A stretch of DNA of 64,000 nucleotides from Pseudoips prasinana (lineage: Eukaryota; Arthropoda; Insecta; Lepidoptera; Nolidae), in assembly GCA_951640165.1 (NCBI GenBank), contig OX621266.1, positions 2,914,001-2,978,000 of the forward strand, written 5' to 3'. A model generated the notes under the pieces. It searched no databases. It worked only from the letters and a program-made list of their open reading frames with translations, and had not been told where the DNA came from. Below are positions 15,685 through 25,104 of the stretch, piece after piece. The number at the start of each line of letters is the position of its first letter. Positions within the stretch are counted from its first letter, which is position 1. The position numbers and the translations under genes were made by a program.

Positions 15685-18600
15685 TGGGTAGGGTCGAACA
15701 TCGCATCCTCCAGGCGAACACCAACCACTGCAGAGCGGCACAGGATCTGTTGATGCAGACTGTGGCCGAGTGGTTGGTGGACGTGGCGGTGGTTGCCGAG
15801 CCGTACTCGATACCTGGCCGCTGGCTGGGTGATCGAGACGGCTTGGTGGCGTTGGTGTCGCGGCCTGCCACGGACTCCCCTCCCCTCTCGCTTTTAGAGA
15901 GGGGTCCGGGATACGTGGCCGCCGCGTGGGGAGAAATAGCCCTGGTCGGGGTCTATTTCTCCCCAAACCGCCCTCTAAGGGACTTCGAGGATTTTCTCGA
16001 AGTCCTTACGGCAGTCGTCGGGAGGGCGGCACCACGTCAGGTCGTCGTGGTGGGCGACCTGAACGCCAAGTCGGTGGCCTGGGGCAACTCAGCGGCGTCC
16101 TGCAACGTCCGGGGGCGCGCCGTCGAATTTTGGGCGGCCTCGTGCGGCGTGTCTCTCCTAAACAGGGGGGATGTTCACACGTGTGTGCGGCAACAGGGAG
16201 GGTCAGTGGTGGACGTATCGTTCGCCACCCCTGTGCTAGCCGCCCGCGTTGTGAACTGGCGGGTGGAGATGGTGGAGACCCTGTCGGACCACCGATATGT
16301 GCGGTTCGACATCTCCACCCAGAGCCCGCGGGGAATGGCCCGCTCGGGCCAATCACCCTTCCCGCGGTGGGCTCTCACCCGCCTGGACCGGGAGTCAGCC
16401 CAGGAGGCGGCGTTCCTCGAGGACTGGCTCTCGCCCCCTGTGGAGGGCACGGACGTGGACGCCGCAGCGGTTCGGCTGCGGGGGTCCCTGACCGAGGTGT
16501 GCAACTCCAGCATGCCTCGGTCTCGCCGTCCGCCTCCCCGTCGCGCCGTTTATTGGTGGACGGTGGAGCTGGCGGGGCTCCGGGCCGCGTGCGTGGAGGC
16601 CAGGAGGGCCTACACGCGGAGTCGGCGGCGCACCAGCCGATGTCAGGCTGAGGAGGACCGCCTCTACGCCTCTTACCTAGAGGCAAAGACGGTCCTCAAG
16701 TCGGAAATGTGCGCCGCCGAGGACTCGGCAAAGGCCGAGATGCTGGAGGGCCTCGACAGGGATCCGTTTGGGAGGCCGTATAAGCAGGCGCGGAGCCAGC
16801 TGCGCCCTTACGGTCCCCCATTAGCGGAGACCCTAGAGCCGGCGTTGCTGGATGGGGTGGTTCGGTCACTGTTTCCGCGCAGGACCGACTTCACCCCACC
16901 AACGATGAACCCCCCGCTGGGGGGGGTGGTGGCTTCGCCGGAGGAGGAGGTGCCTCCAGTGTCGGCGGAGGAATTTCGCGCGGGGGTTCTGTCCCTCCGC
17001 GCGAAGAAGACGGCCCCTGGACCAGATGGCGTCCCCGCACGGGTGGTGGCCATCGCAGCGTCCTTCATGGAGCAGAGGTTTCGGGACCTCTTCAGCGCGT
17101 GCCTGACGGCTGGGAGGTTCCCGAAGATCTGGAAGGAGGGGCAGCTTTGCCTGCTCCGGAAGGAGGGACGCCCGGTGGACTCCCCCTCGGCATACCGGCC
17201 CATCGTTCTGCTCGATGAGGTCGGTAAATTGTTCGAGGGGATAGGGCCAGACCTGTCGGACGCCCAGTTCGGGTTCCGACAAGGGCGTTCGACGGTCGAC
17301 GCGTTGGCCCTACTCAGGGGCCAAGTGCGGGAAGCGGTCGAGGCTGGGGACGGAGTGTTGGCGGTGTCGTTCGACATCGCCAACGCCTTCAACTCCGTGC
17401 CCCACTCGACCATATTGGAGGCACTCCGGTATCACGGAGTGCCCCAATATCTGCGGGCGATCCTGGCCAACTACCTGGAGGACCGGGAGGTCCTCCTGGC
17501 GGACAGGACGGCCAGGATCAGGCGCTACGGCGCGGAATCCGGTGTTCCACAAGGCTCGGTGCTAGGGCCCCTCTTGTGGAACATCGGATTCGATTGGCTC
17601 CTGCGGGGCACCCTCCTCCAGGGCACGAGTGTCATCTGCTACGCGGATGACACTCTCCTCGTTGCCCGGGGGAGAGACTTTCGGGAGGCGGCCTGTCTGG
17701 CCTCGACTGGCGGATCCTTAGTGGCAGGTAGGATCCGCCAGCTCGGATTGAGGGTGGCGCTGAACAAGACCGAGGCCGTGTTCTTTCACGGGCCTCGGCA
17801 GCGCTGCCCTCCTGACGCCCACATCGTCGTGGAGGGCGTCCGGATAGGGGTCGGGGCCCAGATGAAATATCTGGGCCTCGTGCTGGACAGCAGGTGGCGC
17901 TTCGGCCCGCACTTCAGCGGGCTGTCGACGCGCCTGCTCAAAGCCGCGGACGCCCTCTCATGGCTCCTGCCGAACCTGGGAGGGCCCAAGGAGCGATGCC
18001 GGCGCCTCTATGCCGGCATTCTCAAAAGCATGGCCCTATATGGGGCACCCATCTGGGCGGACTCCCTCCACCGGAGGGAGAATGCAACCGCCATCCGCAG
18101 GCCCCAACGGGCCATTGCACAGCGGGTGGCGAGAGCCTACCGCTCAGTGGGCTTCGCGGCGGCGTGCGCTCTGGCCGGCACCCCTCCATGGGAATTGGAG
18201 GCATGGGTGCTCGCCAGAGTGTACGAATGGGCGGCGCGGCGTAGGGCGCTGGGTGAGCGCCCCGCCGCGCAAGAGCGGGATGCCGTGCGGCGGGAGGCGA
18301 GGGACGCAATCGTCCTACACTGGACACGGGACCTCGCCTCCGCCACATTTGGACGCCGGACGCTGGACGCGCTCGGTCCAGTCCTGCGGGACTGGATCGA
18401 GCGCCCCCACGGTTTCCTCTCGTTCCGTCTGGTGCAGGTGTTGTCCGGGCATGGCTGCTTCGGAACGCACCTGCATCGGATTCAGAGGGAGGAAACCCCG
18501 GCGTGCCACGATTGTGGAGCCGCGGAGGACACGGCGCAGCACACCCTCGAGGTGTGCCCAGCCTGGGCTGAGCTGCGCCGTACCCTGACAGATGTGGTCG

Positions 18601-18818
18601 GGCAGGACCTCTCACTTCCCAGTGTGGTCAACTCCATGCTGGGGAGTGAGGAGGCTTGGACGGCGGTTGCCTCCTTTTGCGAGAATGTCATGTCGCAAAA
18701 GGAGGCGGCGGAGCGCGCGCGGGAGGATGATCCTCTCGCGCCGCCGCTCCGCAGGCGAAGAAGGGGCGGGAGACGGCGGTTGTACGATCGTCGCCTCCCT
18801 CCTTCTGGTGGTGATTAG
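15684..18818 (+). CDS. ORF2 endonuclease-RT with 12-residue deletion, A2
   Basis: 1,044 residues from the ATG of TAATG. The endonuclease (QANTNHC, AEPY, GDLNAK, SDHRY) and the YADD centre are present. At 17242 the sequence passes directly from KLFEGI to GPDLSDAQFGF; the other family A copies have twelve more residues here (start IATRL). The 36-bp loss keeps the frame but removes a segment of the reverse transcriptase between LLDEVGKLFEG and QFGFRQGRST, within the conserved finger region. It very probably impairs polymerisation. The ends of the gap share short GGGAT/AGGG-like sequence, suggesting slippage or template switching. The C-terminal zinc motif and Arg-rich tail are intact. Confidence 0.92.
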   Translation: MGRVEHRILQANTNHCRAAQDLLMQTVAEWLVDVAVVAEPYSIPGRWLGDRDGLVALVSRPATDSPPLSLLERGPGYVAAAWGEIALVGVYFSPNRPLRDFEDFLEVLTAVVGRAAPRQVVVVGDLNAKSVAWGNSAASCNVRGRAVEFWAASCGVSLLNRGDVHTCVRQQGGSVVDVSFATPVLAARVVNWRVEMVETLSDHRYVRFDISTQSPRGMARSGQSPFPRWALTRLDRESAQEAAFLEDWLSPPVEGTDVDAAAVRLRGSLTEVCNSSMPRSRRPPPRRAVYWWTVELAGLRAACVEARRAYTRSRRRTSRCQAEEDRLYASYLEAKTVLKSEMCAAEDSAKAEMLEGLDRDPFGRPYKQARSQLRPYGPPLAETLEPALLDGVVRSLFPRRTDFTPPTMNPPLGGVVASPEEEVPPVSAEEFRAGVLSLRAKKTAPGPDGVPARVVAIAASFMEQRFRDLFSACLTAGRFPKIWKEGQLCLLRKEGRPVDSPSAYRPIVLLDEVGKLFEGIGPDLSDAQFGFRQGRSTVDALALLRGQVREAVEAGDGVLAVSFDIANAFNSVPHSTILEALRYHGVPQYLRAILANYLEDREVLLADRTARIRRYGAESGVPQGSVLGPLLWNIGFDWLLRGTLLQGTSVICYADDTLLVARGRDFREAACLASTGGSLVAGRIRQLGLRVALNKTEAVFFHGPRQRCPPDAHIVVEGVRIGVGAQMKYLGLVLDSRWRFGPHFSGLSTRLLKAADALSWLLPNLGGPKERCRRLYAGILKSMALYGAPIWADSLHRRENATAIRRPQRAIAQRVARAYRSVGFAAACALAGTPPWELEAWVLARVYEWAARRRALGERPAAQERDAVRREARDAIVLHWTRDLASATFGRRTLDALGPVLRDWIERPHGFLSFRLVQVLSGHGCFGTHLHRIQREETPACHDCGAAEDTAQHTLEVCPAWAELRRTLTDVVGQDLSLPSVVNSMLGSEEAWTAVASFCENVMSQKEAAERAREDDPLAPPLRRRRRGGRRRLYDRRLPPSGGD

Positions 18819-19157
18819 CGGGCGACAGGCGCGGGGGCGCCTTCGCTCGCATTGCACCAATCACCACCCTCGTCAGGCGGGAACGGCCGAGCACTCACGG
18901 TCGTTTCCGGGCCCCTCCACTAAGGGAGGGGCGTGCGGGCCCCGCTGTTAAGGCGGGCGGTCGTCGGTGGGGGCCTGGACGTAAAGGCTGTGCCGGTTTC
19001 CCAGTCCTCCTCCACACAGACGATGCGGGAGTGCCGCTGGGTTATTTTAGTGGGTATGCCGGAGTAGCCGGAGAGTCCCACATAACCCGTCCATCCCCCA
19101 ATGGGCGGGTATGCGTAACGCATTTTTTCCCAGCGCAAACAAAAAAAAAAAAAAAAA

Positions 19158-19167
19158 GGTTAGGTTA
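19158..19167 (+). repeat. Telomeric repeat junction A2/A3
   Basis: GGTTAGGTTA followed by CCTCGGGGA and then the A3 ribozyme start at 19177. Confidence 0.8.
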
Positions 19168-19176
19168 CCTCGGGGA

Positions 19177-19283
19177 GGGGAACCACCCCACAGTGCTTGC
19201 GTCCACGTCGCGTTCCCCGGAAACGTCCCAGTTCTGACCACCGTAACGGAGTGGCAGACTGGGAACGGCTAAAGTGCACTGTG
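19177..19283 (+). ncRNA. HDV-like ribozyme candidate, A3
   Basis: Same 107-nt fold as A1: P1 GGGGAAC/GTTCCCC, P2 CACAGTGC/GCACTGTG, P3 GCG/CGC. The only notable change is in the base before J4/2, which reads AACGGCTAAAG. Confidence 0.78.
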
Positions 19284-19330
19284 CTTCGTAGCGAACAATT
19301 GCCTTGCGTGCTACGTATCTGCTTGTTAGA

Positions 19331-21419
19331 ATGCCTAAACCTGCGCGGGATGCCCTCGGGCATTTTGTCAAAAAAGGCCCTTCTCAGGGCCAACCCAAAG
19401 GCCCTTCTCAGGGCCAACCCAAAGGCCCTTCTCAGGGCCAACCAAAAGGCCCTTCTCAGGGCCAACGCGACGTATCAGCGTCGGATGAAGGCAGGTCCTT
19501 CTATGGCGGGAGAGTGGACTCGGACTCGGACTCTGACAATGAGTCCATTGCGTCGGATGCGATGGCGATCGAGGCTTCTCGGTCAAGGTCGGCATCGAGA
19601 AAGCGGACGTTCTTAAAAGTCAGTTCTGATGGGTCTTCAGCCTCGGGTTCGGCGAAGGAGCCCAAAAAGAAAGTGAAGGCCAAGAAGCCGGCAATAGTGG
19701 CGGACACCCACGAGGTGGGTTTGGCAGACGCCCAGCGCGAGCTGGACCTAACCAGGCGGGAGCAGCTCCAGCAAGAGCTGGAGGAGCGGGTTGCGCGTCG
19801 CCCGTGCCAAGTCCGGGTACGGGGCGTCCCGCGTCCTGTACGCGGACCACTCCCTGGCCGAACTCCAGAGGATGGCCTTGGAGGACGAGGAGGCGATCGT
19901 GGAGGTCGCCGCCAAGTCCTCGCATTTGAAGGGGACTTTCCAGAAGTCCCTCAAATGCCGGGCCGCCAGCATGCGCGGCATCGTCGCGGAGCTGGTGGAC
20001 CGCAAGGCCAGCGACGAAACGCGGCAACTGCAGGCGAAAGTAGATCGCCTGCAGTCAGAGGTCAGCCAGCTGCACTTGAAGCTGGCTGAAGCCACGGCCC
20101 AGCCATCCCAGGCCGAGCCCAGGCATGCGGAAGAGAGCCTCGCTCCCTCCTCCGGCCTTGAGGATATCCTCCGCAAGGTTATGGCGGAGGAGCGGGCTTT
20201 TGTGAGAGCCTGCCTAGCGGGCATCGAGGACCGGCTCCTTCCGGAGAAACGCCTCCGACCACCACTTGCAGCGGACAAGAGGCGAGAGCCGGTGCCCACC
20301 TCTCAGAGGGAGGACGCCCTTCTCCCTTCCACGACCCCGACCAACCAGCAGGGCTGGACGAAGGTGGTCGGTAAGGGCAAGGGAAAGGGAAAAAGGACGG
20401 CAGCTGTCGTCCCTGCCGTTCCCGCCACCACCACTCCCAGCCAGTCGCGGCCAGCTGGCAAAGGGAAAGGGAAGGGGAAGGGGAAGAGCACCCCTCCAGC
20501 CCCAGCCGTCTCCGCCACCACCCCTGCCGGTCAGTCGTCGACTGGCAAGGGAAAGGGGAAGGGTTCGCCCCCAGCCGGTGCCAAGAGGAACCTAGTTCCT
20601 CCCAAAACCGCGGCCGTCGTGGTGACGCTCACCGCAGAGGCCGCGGAGCGGGGTGAGACGTACGCGTCCATGTTGGTGCGGGCGCGTGCCACTGCCGATC
20701 CCACCAAACTGGGGATCGGCAAAGTCTCATGCCGCAAGACACAGGCTGGGGCTCGAATTTTCGAGTTCCCGGGTGCCGAGGGCGCGAAAAACGCAGACCT
20801 CTTTGCAGCGAAGCTGCAGGAGGTCATTGCGGATGCGGCGAAGGTGGCGAGGCCGGTGAAGTCGGCGGCCATTGAGGTGGCTGATCTTGACGATTCAGTC
20901 ACCAAAGAGGAGGTGGTGGCAGCGATCGCAGCCATAGGTGGCTGCGCAGTCGCAGCGGTGCAGGGCGGGGGCATCAGGCCCGGGCGCGGCGGCATGGGCA
21001 CCATTCGCCTAGAGTGCCCAGTCGCCGCTGCCAAAGCCGTCCTCGAAAAGGGACGGCTCGCCGTCGGGTTCAGCTCGGGTGCGGTCCGGGCACTTGAGGA
21101 CCAGCCTTTGAGGTGCTACAAGTGCTTCGGAATCGGCCACACCCGAGCCCTCTGTCCGTCCAGTGTCGACAGGACGGACAGCTGCTACCGCTGCGGCAAG
21201 GAGGGGCACAAAGCCGCCTCCTGCAAGGCCGCCGCACCGCGCTGCGCGGTATGTGCCGCTAGTGGCCGCCCTGCGGGACATATTATGAAGGGGAGGAACT
21301 GCAGTCCTCCCCTTAAGAAGGGCAAAACTCAGGCGCCGACCCGGCCTGTCGCTGCCACCGCCACCCCAGTAGCTGGGACCTCGGCGGCTATGGAGGAGAG
21401 GGGTGTGATGTCCGATTAA
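19331..21419 (+). pseudogene. ORF1 with frameshift, A3
   Basis: ATG at 19331 as in A4. It has four KGPSQGQP units (19374-19464), an acidic serine-rich region and the start of the coiled coil, then a deletion at about 19793-19797. Compared with other copies some 20 bases are missing where GGAGGAGCGGG is repeated, so repeat-mediated slippage is likely. The frame shifts there: translation would run on in the wrong frame to a stop near 20089, whereas the rest of ORF1, with coiled coil, GK linker and all three zinc knuckles, is open in the other frame to the TAA at 21417-21419. Because ORF2 is coupled to the ORF1 stop through TAATG, ORF2 expression from this copy should also fall. Confidence 0.88.
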
Positions 21420-24400
21420 TGGGTAGAGTCGGACATCGCATCCTCCAGGCGAACACCAACCACTGCAGAGCGGCCCAGGATCTGCTGATGCAGACTGTGG
21501 CCGAGTGGTTGGTGGACGTGGCGGTGGTCGCCGAGCCGTACTCAGTACCTGGCCGTTGGCTGGGTGATCGAGACGGCTTGGTGGCGTTGGTGTCGCGGCC
21601 TGCCACGGACTCCCCTCCCCTCTCGCTTTTAGAGAGGGGTCCGGGATACGTGGCCGCCGCGTGGGGAGAAATAGCCCTGGTCGGGGTCTATTTCTCCCCA
21701 AACCGCCCTCTAAGGGACTTCGAGGATTTTCTCGAAGTCCTTACGGCAGTCGTCGGGAGGGCGGCACCGCGTCAGGTCGTCGTGTTGGGCGACCTGAACG
21801 CCAAGGCGGTGGCCTGGGGCAACCCAGCGGCGTCATGTAACGTCCGGGGGCGCGCCGTCGAATTTTGGGCGGCTTCGTGCGGCGTGTCCCTCCTGAACAG
21901 GGGGGATGTTCACACGTGTGTGCGGCAACAGGGAGGGTCAGTGGTGGACGTGTCGTTCGCCACCCCTGTGCTAGCCACACGCGTTGTGAACTGGCGGGTG
22001 GAGATGGTGGAGACCCTGTCGGACCACCGATATGTGCGGTTCGACATCTCCACCCAGAGCCCGCGGGGGATGGCCCGCTCGGGCCAATCTCCCTTCCCGC
22101 GGTGGGCTCTCACCCGCCTGGACCGGGAGGCAGCCCTGGAGGCAGCGTTCCTCGAGGACTGGCTCTCGCCCCCTGTGCAGGGCACGGACGTCGACGCCGC
22201 AGCGGTTCGGCTCCGGGGGTCCCTGACCGAGGTGTGCAATTCCAGCATGCCTCGGTCTCGCCGTCCGCCTCCCCGTCGCGCTGTTTATTGGTGGACGGTG
22301 GAGCTGGCGGCGCTCCGGGCCGCGTGCGTGGAGGCCAGGAGGGCCTACACGCGGAGTCGGCGGCGCACCAGCCGATGTCAGGCGGAGGAGGACCGCCTCT
22401 ACGCCTCTTACGTAGAGGCAAAGACGGTCCTCAAGTTGGCAATGTGCGCCGCCGAAGACTCGGCAAAGGCCGAGATGCTGGAGGGACTCGACAGGGATCC
22501 GTTTGGGAGGCCATATAAGCTGGCGCGGAGCCAGCTGCGCCCTTATGGCCCCCCATTAACGGAGACCCTAGAGCCGGCGTTGCTGGATGGGGTGGTTCGG
22601 TCACTGTTTCCGCGCAGGACCGATTTCACCCCACCAACGATGAACCCCCCACTGGGGGGGGTGGTGGCTTCGCCGGAGGAGGAGGTCCCTCCAGTGTCGG
22701 TGGAGGAACTTCGCGCGGGGGTTCTGTCCCTCCGCGCGAAGAAGACGGCCCCTGGACCGGATGGTGTCCCCGCACGGGTGGTGGCCATCGCGGCGTCCCT
22801 CATGGAGGAGAGGTTTCGGGACCTCTTCAGCGCGTGTCTGACGGCTGGGAGGTTCCCGAAGATCTGGAAGGAGGGGCAGCTTTGCCTGCTCCGGAAGGAG
22901 GGACGCCCGGTGGACTCCCCCTCGGCATACCGGCCCATCGTCCTGCTCGATGAGGTCGGTAAATTGTTCGAGGGGATCATCGCCACCCGGCTCAATAGCC
23001 AGTTGCGGGAGGTAGGGCCAGACCTGTCGGACGCCCAGTTCGGGTTTCGACAGGGGCGTTCGACGGTCGACGCGGTGGCCCTACTCAGGGGCCAAGTGCA
23101 GGAGGCGGTTGGGGCTGGGGACGGAGTGTTGGCGGTGTCGTTTGACATCGCCAACGCCTTCAACTCCGTGCCCCACACAACCATATTGGAGGCACTCCGG
23201 TACCACGGAGTGCCCCAATATCTGCGGATGATCCTGGCCAACTACCTGGAGGACCGGGAGGTCCTCCTGGCGGACAGGACGGCCAGGATCAGGCGCTACG
23301 GCGCGGAATCCGGTGTTCCACAAGGCTCGGTGCTAGGGCCCCTCTTGTGGAACATCGGATTCGATTGGCTCCTGCGGGGCACCCTCCTCCAGGGCACGAG
23401 TGTCATCTGCTACGCGGATGACACTCTCCTCGTTGCCCGGGGGAGGGAATTTAGGGAGGCGGCCTGTCTGGCCTCAGCTGGCGGATCCTTAGTGGCAGGC
23501 AGGATCCGCCAGCTTGGTTTGAGGGTGGCGCTGAACAAGACCGAGGCCGTGTTCTTTCACGGGCCTCGGCAGCGCTGCCCTCCTGACGCCCACATCGTGG
23601 TGGAGGGCGTCCGGATAGGGGTCGGGGCCCAGATGAAGTATCTGGGCCTCGTGCTGGACAGCAGGTGGCGCTTCGGCCCGCACTTCAGCGGGCTGTCGAC
23701 GCGCCTGCTGAAAGCCGCGGACGCCCTCTCGTGGCTCCTCCCAAACCTCGGAGGGCCCAAGGAGCGATGCCGGCGCCTCTATGCCGGCATCCTCAAGAGC
23801 ATGGCCCTTTACGGGGCACCCATCTGGGCGGACTCCCTCCACAGGAGGGAGAATGCAACCGCCATCCGCAGGCCCCAACGGGCCATTGCACAGCGGGTGG
23901 CGAGAGCCTACCGCTCAGTGGGCTTTGCGGCGGCGTGCGCTCTGGCCGGCACCCCTCCCTGGGAATTGGAGGCATGGGTGCTCGCCAGAGTGTACGAATG
24001 GGCGGCGCGGCGTAGGGCGCTAGGTGAGCGCCCCGCCGCGCAAGAGCGGGAGGCCGTGCGGCGGGAGGCGAGGGACGCCATCGTCCTGCACTGGGAACGG
24101 GACCTCGCCTCCGCCACTTTTGGGCGCCGGACGCTGGACGCGCTCGGTCCAGTCCTGCGGGAATGGCTCGAGCGCCCCCACGGTTTCCTCTCGTTCCGTC
24201 TAGTGCAGGTGTTGTCCGGACATGGCTGTTTCGGAACGCACCTGCACCGGATTCGGAGGGAGGAAACCCCGGCGTGCCACGACTGTGGAGCCGCGGAGGA
24301 CACGGCGCAGCACACCCTCGAGGTGTGCCCAGCCTGGGCTGAGCTGCGCCGTGCCCTGACCGATGTAGTCGGATTGGACCTCTCACTTCCCAGTGTGGTG

Positions 24401-24589
24401 AACTCCATGCTGGGGGGTGAGGAGGCTTGGGCGGCGGTTGCCTCCTTTTGCGAGAATGTCATGTCGCAAAAGGAGGCGGCGGAGCGCGCGCGGGAGGATG
24501 ATCCTCTTGCGCTGCCGCTCCGCAGGCGAAGAAGGGGTGGGAGACGGCGGTTGTACGATCGTCGCCTCCCTCCTTCTGGTGGTGATTAG
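21419..24589 (+). CDS. ORF2 endonuclease-reverse transcriptase, A3
   Basis: 1,056 residues, full length and open. Endonuclease motifs QANTNHC, AEPY, GDLNAK and SDHRYVRF are present, as are reverse transcriptase motifs FDIANAF, GVPQGSVLGPLLWN and YADD and the C-terminal CX2CX8HX4C. It differs from A1 by scattered substitutions, some at the C-terminal region (HLHRIRREE, WERDLAS). Several A3-specific bases in the endonuclease-linker region are shared with A4 (ALEAAFLEDWLSPPVQG), suggesting A3 and A4 are sister copies or have exchanged sequence. Confidence 0.93.
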   Translation: MGRVGHRILQANTNHCRAAQDLLMQTVAEWLVDVAVVAEPYSVPGRWLGDRDGLVALVSRPATDSPPLSLLERGPGYVAAAWGEIALVGVYFSPNRPLRDFEDFLEVLTAVVGRAAPRQVVVLGDLNAKAVAWGNPAASCNVRGRAVEFWAASCGVSLLNRGDVHTCVRQQGGSVVDVSFATPVLATRVVNWRVEMVETLSDHRYVRFDISTQSPRGMARSGQSPFPRWALTRLDREAALEAAFLEDWLSPPVQGTDVDAAAVRLRGSLTEVCNSSMPRSRRPPPRRAVYWWTVELAALRAACVEARRAYTRSRRRTSRCQAEEDRLYASYVEAKTVLKLAMCAAEDSAKAEMLEGLDRDPFGRPYKLARSQLRPYGPPLTETLEPALLDGVVRSLFPRRTDFTPPTMNPPLGGVVASPEEEVPPVSVEELRAGVLSLRAKKTAPGPDGVPARVVAIAASLMEERFRDLFSACLTAGRFPKIWKEGQLCLLRKEGRPVDSPSAYRPIVLLDEVGKLFEGIIATRLNSQLREVGPDLSDAQFGFRQGRSTVDAVALLRGQVQEAVGAGDGVLAVSFDIANAFNSVPHTTILEALRYHGVPQYLRMILANYLEDREVLLADRTARIRRYGAESGVPQGSVLGPLLWNIGFDWLLRGTLLQGTSVICYADDTLLVARGREFREAACLASAGGSLVAGRIRQLGLRVALNKTEAVFFHGPRQRCPPDAHIVVEGVRIGVGAQMKYLGLVLDSRWRFGPHFSGLSTRLLKAADALSWLLPNLGGPKERCRRLYAGILKSMALYGAPIWADSLHRRENATAIRRPQRAIAQRVARAYRSVGFAAACALAGTPPWELEAWVLARVYEWAARRRALGERPAAQEREAVRREARDAIVLHWERDLASATFGRRTLDALGPVLREWLERPHGFLSFRLVQVLSGHGCFGTHLHRIRREETPACHDCGAAEDTAQHTLEVCPAWAELRRALTDVVGLDLSLPSVVNSMLGGEEAWAAVASFCENVMSQKEAAERAREDDPLALPLRRRRRGGRRRLYDRRLPPSGGD

Positions 24590-24910
24590 CGGGCGACAGG
24601 CGCGGGGGCGCCTTCGCTCGCATTGCACTAATCACCACCCTCGTCGGGCGGGAACGACCGAGCACTCACGGTCGTTCCCGGGCCCCTCCACTTTGGGAGG
24701 GGCGTGCGGGCCCCGCTGTAAAGGCGGGCGGTCGTCGGTGGGGGACTGGACGTAAAGGCTGTGCCGGTTTCCCAGTCCTCCTCCACACAGACGATGCGGG
24801 AGTGCCGCTGGGTTATTTTAGTGGGTATGCCGGGCTAGCCGGAGAGTCCCACATAACCCGTCCATCCCCCAATGGGCGGGTATGCGTAACGCATTTTTTC
24901 CCAGCGCAAA

Positions 24911-24941
<31 letters not shown>

Positions 24942-24943
<2 letters not shown>

Positions 24944-24950
24944 TTAGGTT
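24942..24950 (+). repeat. Telomeric repeat junction A3/A4
   Basis: GGTTAGGTT, followed with no extra bases by the A4 ribozyme start. Confidence 0.85.
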
Positions 24951-25057
24951 GGGGAACCACCCCACAGTGCTTACGTCCTCGTCGTGTTCCCTGGAAACGT
25001 CCCAGTTCTGACCACCGTAACGGAGTGGCAGACTGGGTACGGCTAAAGTGCACTGTG
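24951..25057 (+). ncRNA. HDV-like ribozyme candidate, A4
   Basis: 107 nt; carries the A2-type variants P3 ACG/CGT and P1 3' strand GTTCCCT. It begins at the first base after the telomeric repeat. Confidence 0.78.
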
Positions 25058-25104
25058 CTTCGTAGCGAACAATTGCCTTGCGTGCTACGTATCTGCTTGT
25101 TAGA

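Larger units (their letters stand above)
13389..19157 (+). mobile_element. SART-like element A2, ORF2 with 36-bp deletion
   Basis: Full-length family A element with intact ORF1 and an in-frame 12-codon loss in the reverse transcriptase. Poly(A) is 19141-19157. A short CCTC lies between the telomeric repeat and the ribozyme start. Confidence 0.92.
19168..24941 (+). mobile_element. SART-like element A3, ORF1 frameshifted
   Basis: Full-length family A element. ORF1 is broken by a short deletion, ORF2 is intact. Poly(A) is about 24912-24941. Nine extra bases (CCTCGGGGA) separate the telomeric repeat from the ribozyme start. Confidence 0.92.
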
